Assembly (NCBI GenBank): GCA_029959665.1
Contig: JASCOI010000017.1
Coordinates: 1-40,693, forward strand
Length of the DNA: 40,693 nucleotides
Source: Microbacteriaceae bacterium PS02333
GTDB taxonomy: Bacteria > Actinomycetota > Actinomycetes > Actinomycetales > Microbacteriaceae
Reading direction: 5' to 3'
The translations under genes were made by a program, and so were the position numbers. Position 1 is the first letter of the stretch; each line of letters begins with the position of its first letter. The notes beneath the pieces were generated by a model. That model searched no databases and was not told where the DNA came from. It saw only the letters and a list, made by a program, of their open reading frames with translations. This document shows positions 36,999 to 40,693 of this stretch, piece by piece.

Positions 36999-37017
36999 CG
37001 GACTGGAGGCTCGGCTC
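36999..37017. repeat. 19-bp inverted repeat, left copy flanking prmC
   Basis: CGGACTGGAGGCTCGGCTC here is the exact reverse complement of 37899-37917. The two copies sit 8 bases outside the prmC stop and 9 bases before its start codon. Twelve bases of the same core (CCGAGCCTCCAG) also occur in the gap at 25906-25917. Confidence 0.85.
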
Positions 37018-37025
37018 ACCTCGGC

Positions 37026-37889
37026 CTAGCGGGTCGCCGTGGTCGTGCGGTCGCGTCCCGTCAGGTCCTGGTGCGTCTCCGGGGAACGGAACCCCCGGCG
37101 CGCCAGGACGTCCCGCACGGCTGCGCCCTGCGGCTCGGCGTGCTCGATGACGAGCGCGCCGCCGCGGACGAGCAGGCGCCAGGCGGTCTCGGCGAGGGCA
37201 CGGACGGCATCGAGACCGTCCGGTCCGCCGTACAGCGCGAGCGCCGGATCGTGGTCACGGACCTCCGGATCCACCGGGATCGCGTCGTCGGGGACGTACG
37301 GCGGGTTCGACACGACGACCGAGACGGTCCCGTTGAGCTCCGGGAACGCGTCGGCGAGGTCGCCCTCGACGAGTCGCACTGAGCCGCCGTACCGCTCGAC
37401 GTTGCGACGGGCCCACGGCAGGGCCTCGGCCGAGCGTTCGACGGCGTAGACGAGGGCGTTCGGCACCTCGGTGTCCATGGCGATCGCGATGGCGCCGCTC
37501 CCCGACCCCAAGTCGACGGCGATCGGCTCCGGGACCGCTGTCGCCCGGAGCGCGTCGATGCCGAACTGCACGACGCCCTCGGTCTCGGGCCGCGGGACGA
37601 ACACCCCGGGGCCGACGGCCAGGGTCAGCGCGCGGAAGTGCGCCTCGCCGGTGATGTGCTGGAGCGGCTCACGGGTCATGCGTCGGGCGACGGCCTGCCG
37701 GAAGCGCTCGACGTGCTCCCCCGCGATCGCCCCGCCGGTCATCGCACGCGCCTGGACGGCACCGCGCGAGGTGTCGGTCGACCACGCGAGCAGGAGCTCC
37801 GCGTCCACGCGCGGTGTCGGGACGCCGTGCGCGACGAGCGCAGCGGTCGCCTCGTCGAGGAGGCGATCCGCTGGATGCGCACCGTGCAT
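37026..37889 (-). CDS. prmC: Release factor glutamine methyltransferase (PrmC/HemK)
   Basis: This 287-residue SAM-dependent enzyme methylates the Gln of the GGQ motif in release factors. The SAM-binding loop is VDLGSGSGAIAIAM and the catalytic motif is VVSNPPYVP. The helical N-terminal domain carries EPLQHITGEAHF and VFVPRPETE. The ATG at 37889 is the only standard start in frame; GGAGG lies 17 bases upstream, which is unusually far. It follows prfA, whose product is its substrate, after 32 bases. The gene is bracketed by exact 19-bp inverted repeats. The C-terminus is slightly variable. Confidence 0.95.
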   Translation of the reverse strand: MHGAHPADRLLDEATAALVAHGVPTPRVDAELLLAWSTDTSRGAVQARAMTGGAIAGEHVERFRQAVARRMTREPLQHITGEAHFRALTLAVGPGVFVPRPETEGVVQFGIDALRATAVPEPIAVDLGSGSGAIAIAMDTEVPNALVYAVERSAEALPWARRNVERYGGSVRLVEGDLADAFPELNGTVSVVVSNPPYVPDDAIPVDPEVRDHDPALALYGGPDGLDAVRALAETAWRLLVRGGALVIEHAEPQGAAVRDVLARRGFRSPETHQDLTGRDRTTTATR

Positions 37890-37898
37890 GTCGGACAG

Positions 37899-37917
37899 GA
37901 GCCGAGCCTCCAGTCCG
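37899..37917. repeat. 19-bp inverted repeat, right copy flanking prmC
   Basis: This is the exact reverse complement of 36999-37017 and fills most of the gap between prfA and prmC. In the prmC message sense it contains CTGGAGG, so it overlaps the only ribosome-binding-like sequence for prmC. Confidence 0.85.
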
Positions 37918-37921
37918 GGGT

Positions 37922-39001
37922 TCAGCTCTGGTCGCCGACGGCGGCCAGGCGTGCTTCTTCGTCCGCACGGATGGCGGACTCGATGACGGGCTCGAGCGCA
38001 CCGTTCATCACGCGGTCCAGGTCGTACGCCTTGTACCCGGTGCGGTGGTCCGCGATGCGGTTCTCCGGGAAGTTGTACGTGCGGATGCGCTCGGACCGGT
38101 CCATGCCGCGGATCTGCGAACGACGGGCGTCCGACGCGATCGCGTCGAGCTCCTCCTGCTGCTTCGCCAGGATGCGGGCGCGCAGGACGCGCATGCCCGC
38201 CTCGCGGTTCTGCAGCTGGGACTTCTCGTTCTGCATCGCGACCGTGATGCCCGTGGGCAGGTGCGTGATGCGGACCGCGGAGTCCGTCGTGTTGACCGAC
38301 TGACCGCCGGGGCCGGAGGACCGGTACACATCGATCTTCAGGTCGTTCTGGTTGATCTCGACCTCTTCGGGCTCGTCCACCTCGGGGAAGACGAGCACGC
38401 CCGTCGTCGAGGTGTGGATGCGCCCCTGCGACTCGGTCGCCGGCACGCGCTGCACGCGATGCACACCGCCCTCGTACTTGAGGTGCGCCCAGACGCCCTG
38501 AGCGGGATCGGACGAGTTCGACTTGATCGCGACCTGGACGTCCTTGTAGCCGCCGAGATCACTCTCGGTGCGCTCGAGGAGCTCGATCTTCCAGCCCTTG
38601 GACTCGGCGTAGTGCGAGTACATGCGCAGGAGGTCGGCCGCGAAGAGCGCCGATTCCTCGCCGCCCTCGCCGCCCTTGATCTCCATGATGACGTCGCGGC
38701 CGTCGTCGGGGTCACGCGGGACGAGCAGTCGGCGGAGACGCTCCTGGCGCTCTGCGAGCTGCTCCTCGAGCGCGGGGACCTCTTCGGCGAACGCCGGGTC
38801 CTCGCGCGCGAGCTCCCGGGCGGCGGCGAGGTCGTCCCCCGCCGCCGTCCAGGCCTCGTACGCGGACTTGATCTGGTTCAGTTCGGCGAAGCGGCGGTTG
38901 ACCTTCTTCGCCCGGGCCGGATCGGCGTGGAGCGCGGGGTCCGACAGCTGCTGCGTCAGGTCCTCGTGTTCCGCCAGCAGCCCTGCCACCGACTCGAACA
39001 C
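37922..39001 (-). CDS. prfA: Peptide chain release factor 1
   Basis: This is the 359-residue RF1, which reads UAA and UAG. The stop-codon reading tripeptide is Pro-Ala-Thr at 187-189 ([10 protein letters not shown]). The peptidyl-hydrolysis loop is Gly-Gly-Gln at 232-234 ([10 protein letters not shown]). [16 protein letters not shown] and [23 protein letters not shown] are also typical. The GTG start lies 3 bases after the rho stop with AGGAG 8 bases upstream. The order rho-prfA-prmC is common in actinobacteria. Confidence 0.98.
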   Translation of the reverse strand: MFESVAGLLAEHEDLTQQLSDPALHADPARAKKVNRRFAELNQIKSAYEAWTAAGDDLAAARELAREDPAFAEEVPALEEQLAERQERLRRLLVPRDPDDGRDVIMEIKGGEGGEESALFAADLLRMYSHYAESKGWKIELLERTESDLGGYKDVQVAIKSNSSDPAQGVWAHLKYEGGVHRVQRVPATESQGRIHTSTTGVLVFPEVDEPEEVEINQNDLKIDVYRSSGPGGQSVNTTDSAVRITHLPTGITVAMQNEKSQLQNREAGMRVLRARILAKQQEELDAIASDARRSQIRGMDRSERIRTYNFPENRIADHRTGYKAYDLDRVMNGALEPVIESAIRADEEARLAAVGDQS

Positions 39002-39004
39002 CGG

Positions 39005-40693
39005 TTACTCCTGGTGGCCGTGGTGACCGTTGCCGGTCGCCGGGACCGACTTCTGCACCTGGACGAGGAACTCGACGTTGGACTGCGTCTCCTTGAGGTT
39101 CCGCAGCACGATCTCGAGCGCCTGCTGCGGGTCGAGCCCGGCGAGGGCACGACGCAGCCGCCACGTGATCTTGACCTCGTCGTTCGAGAGCAGCTGCTCC
39201 TCGCGACGGGTGCCGGACGCGTTGACGTCCACGGCCGGGAAGATCCGCTTGTCCGCCAGGTGACGGTTCAGGCGGAGCTCCATGTTGCCGGTGCCCTTGA
39301 ACTCCTCGAAGATCACCTCGTCCATCTTCGACCCGGTCTCGACGAGCGCCGTGGCGAGGATGGTGAGCGAGCCACCGTTCTCGATGTTGCGCGCGGCGCC
39401 GAAGAAGCGCTTCGGCGGGTACAGCGCGGACGAGTCCACGCCACCCGACAGCACGCGACCGGAGGCCGGCGTCGAGAGGTTGTAGGCGCGGCCGAGGCGG
39501 GTGATCGAGTCGAGGAGCACGACGACGTCGTGACCGAGCTCGACCAGGCGCTTCGCACGCTCGATGGCGAGCTCGGCGACCGTGGTGTGGTCCTCGGCGG
39601 GACGGTCGAAGGTCGAGGCGATGACCTCGCCCTTCACCGTGCGCTGCATGTCGGTGACCTCTTCGGGCCGCTCGTCCACGAGGACGACCATGAGGTGCGC
39701 CTCGGGGTTGTTCTTCGAGATCGCGTTCGCGATGGCCTGCAGCACGACGGTCTTGCCGGCCTTGGGCGGCGAGACGATCAGGCCGCGCTGGCCCTTGCCG
39801 ATCGGGGCGACCAGGTCGATGATCCGGGTCGACAGCTTCGCCGGCTCGGTCTCGAGGCGCAGGCGCTCGTTCGGGTACAGCGGGGTGAGGTCCTGGAAGT
39901 CGACGCGGTTCGCGGCGTCGTCGGCGGACTGGCCGTTGATCGTGTCGATCTTCACCAGGGCGTTGTACTTCTGGCGGCTCTGCTGCTCGTTGTCACGCGG
40001 CTGCTTGATCGCGCCGACGACCGCGTCGCCCTTGCGCAGGTGGTACTTCTTCACCTGGCCGAGGGAGACGTACACGTCGCTCGGGCCCGGGAGGTACCCG
40101 GTGGTCCGCACGAACGCGTAGTTGTCGAGCACGTCGAGGATGCCCGCGACCGGGATCAGGACGTCGTCCTCGGTGATCTCCGGCTCGAAGTCGTCGTTCT
40201 GGCCACCGCGGCCGCGCTTGCGGTCACGCTGGCGACGGCTGCGGCCGCTCTCGGCCTCGTCGTTGTGACGCTGCTGCTCGTCGCGCTGGTTCTGGCTGCT
40301 CTGGCCCTGGTTCTGCTTCTGCTGGCCCTGCTGGTTCTGGCCCTGCTTCTGCTGCTGCTGCTTCTGCTGGTCGCCCTGGTTCTGACCCTGCTTCTGCTGG
40401 TCGCCCTGCTTCTGCTGGTCGCCCTTGTCGGCGTCCTGCTTGCCGTTCTGCTGGCGACCGTTCTGGTCGTCCTGAGCCTGCTGGCCCTGCTGGCCCTGCT
40501 GGTCGGCGGTGTCGGCGTTCTGCCCACGCCCGCGACCACGGCCACGGCTGCGACGACCGCGGCGCTGACCGCCCTCGTGCTCGCCGTTCTGGTCGTTCTG
40601 GTCGTTCTGCTGGTCGTTCTGGTTCGACTGGTCGTCGGCCGCGGGGGGGGCCGCCTCGGCGGCGGCCGCCGGTGGCCCCGGGGCGCGGGGCGG
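39005..40693 (-). CDS. rho: Transcription termination factor Rho (5' end beyond the contig)
   Basis: This is the Rho RNA helicase, with 562 residues visible and an open frame to the last base. From residue ~175 ([29 protein letters not shown]) come the RNA-binding cold-shock fold, the P-loop [15 protein letters not shown], Walker B in [16 protein letters not shown], and the [33 protein letters not shown] region. Before this is ~170 residues of disordered sequence, first Ala/Pro and Arg/Gly-rich, then Gln/Asn-rich (three GDQQKQ units), then basic ([15 protein letters not shown]). A GTG at 40132 opens the compact core but is not the real start. The usual N-terminal helical domain must lie outside the window. 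Confidence 0.96.
   Translation of the reverse strand, partial: PPRAPGPPAAAAEAAPPAADDQSNQNDQQNDQNDQNGEHEGGQRRGRRSRGRGRGRGQNADTADQQGQQGQQAQDDQNGRQQNGKQDADKGDQQKQGDQQKQGQNQGDQQKQQQQKQGQNQQGQQKQNQGQSSQNQRDEQQRHNDEAESGRSRRQRDRKRGRGGQNDDFEPEITEDDVLIPVAGILDVLDNYAFVRTTGYLPGPSDVYVSLGQVKKYHLRKGDAVVGAIKQPRDNEQQSRQKYNALVKIDTINGQSADDAANRVDFQDLTPLYPNERLRLETEPAKLSTRIIDLVAPIGKGQRGLIVSPPKAGKTVVLQAIANAISKNNPEAHLMVVLVDERPEEVTDMQRTVKGEVIASTFDRPAEDHTTVAELAIERAKRLVELGHDVVVLLDSITRLGRAYNLSTPASGRVLSGGVDSSALYPPKRFFGAARNIENGGSLTILATALVETGSKMDEVIFEEFKGTGNMELRLNRHLADKRIFPAVDVNASGTRREEQLLSNDEVKITWRLRRALAGLDPQQALEIVLRNLKETQSNVEFLVQVQKSVPATGNGHHGHQE
40262..40505 (-). repeat. CAG-rich coding repeat of the Rho Gln/Asn region
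   Basis: Dense CAG, AAG, AAC and GGC codons encode runs such as QQKQQQQKQ and repeated GDQQKQ and QQGQ. The triplet repetition is prone to slippage and may vary in length between strains. On the plus strand it appears as CTG-rich sequence. Confidence 0.8.

Noticed and set aside
40180..40640. Leu/Val-rich, membrane-like open frame on the plus strand
   Set aside because: It is the antisense reading of the CAG/AAC-rich Rho insertion; CTG and GTC codons give a false hydrophobic protein.

Overview
The window looks like one complete contig from a high-GC actinobacterium of the Microbacteriaceae type, with Curtobacterium or a close relative as my best guess. The reasons are about 70% GC, dense operons with 4-base GTGA/ATGA stop-start overlaps, many GTG starts, several starts that look leaderless, and the actinobacterial gene orders rho-prfA-prmC-sua5-wecA-atp and dxr-rip1-ispG. 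Both ends, and a block near 26.63-26.69 kb, are long G/C homopolymer-like stretches that look like assembly artefacts. Nearly all genes lie on the minus strand. Exceptions are a small secreted protein (5999-6265), an asparaginase (7829-8821) and a HAD hydrolase (36253-36900).

Reading with transcription from the right end: (1) rho (5' end cut off by the contig end), prfA, prmC, sua5, wecA/tagO, an AtpI-like membrane protein and the F1Fo ATP synthase operon atpBEFHAGDC. A plus-strand HAD gene and an unusual repeat/hairpin block sit between sua5 and prmC. (2) yaaA, broken by the G/C block, and an unrecognised gene. (3) An eight-gene cluster from 25.2 to 9.6 kb: FHA protein, PP2C phosphatase, Ser/Thr kinase, a ~1955-residue Ig-like/FN3 surface protein, MoxR ATPase, DUF58 protein, a transglutaminase-like membrane protein and a zinc-ribbon FHA protein. 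(4) A mixed region with an orphan membrane protein, asparaginase, an OsmC protein, an FKBP lipoprotein and a small secreted protein. (5) The MEP isoprenoid genes dxr and ispG with the site-2 protease between them, and an NCS1 permease plus cysteine hydrolase pair inserted before ispG.

The strongest candidate for an under-described system is the eight-gene cluster. It couples reversible threonine phosphorylation (kinase, PP2C, two FHA readers) to a MoxR/DUF58 chaperone-like module and a giant extracellular protein. Its order resembles what I recall as the bifidobacterial PFNA cluster. Here the transglutaminase-like member has lost all three catalytic residues (Cys to Gln510, His to Thr561, Asp to Asn577), the DUF58 protein lacks the first MIDAS Asp, and the small FHA protein carries four copies of a D-T-V-[I/L] motif that could be phospho-sites. 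The mRNA leader of that FHA gene contains six 16-bp tandem repeats, each with a ribosome-binding-like core.

A second notable feature is the long Gln/Asn/Gly-rich, prion-like N-terminal region of Rho. No tRNA, rRNA, CRISPR array, insertion sequence or prophage was seen. No stretch longer than about 150 bases lacks a gene.
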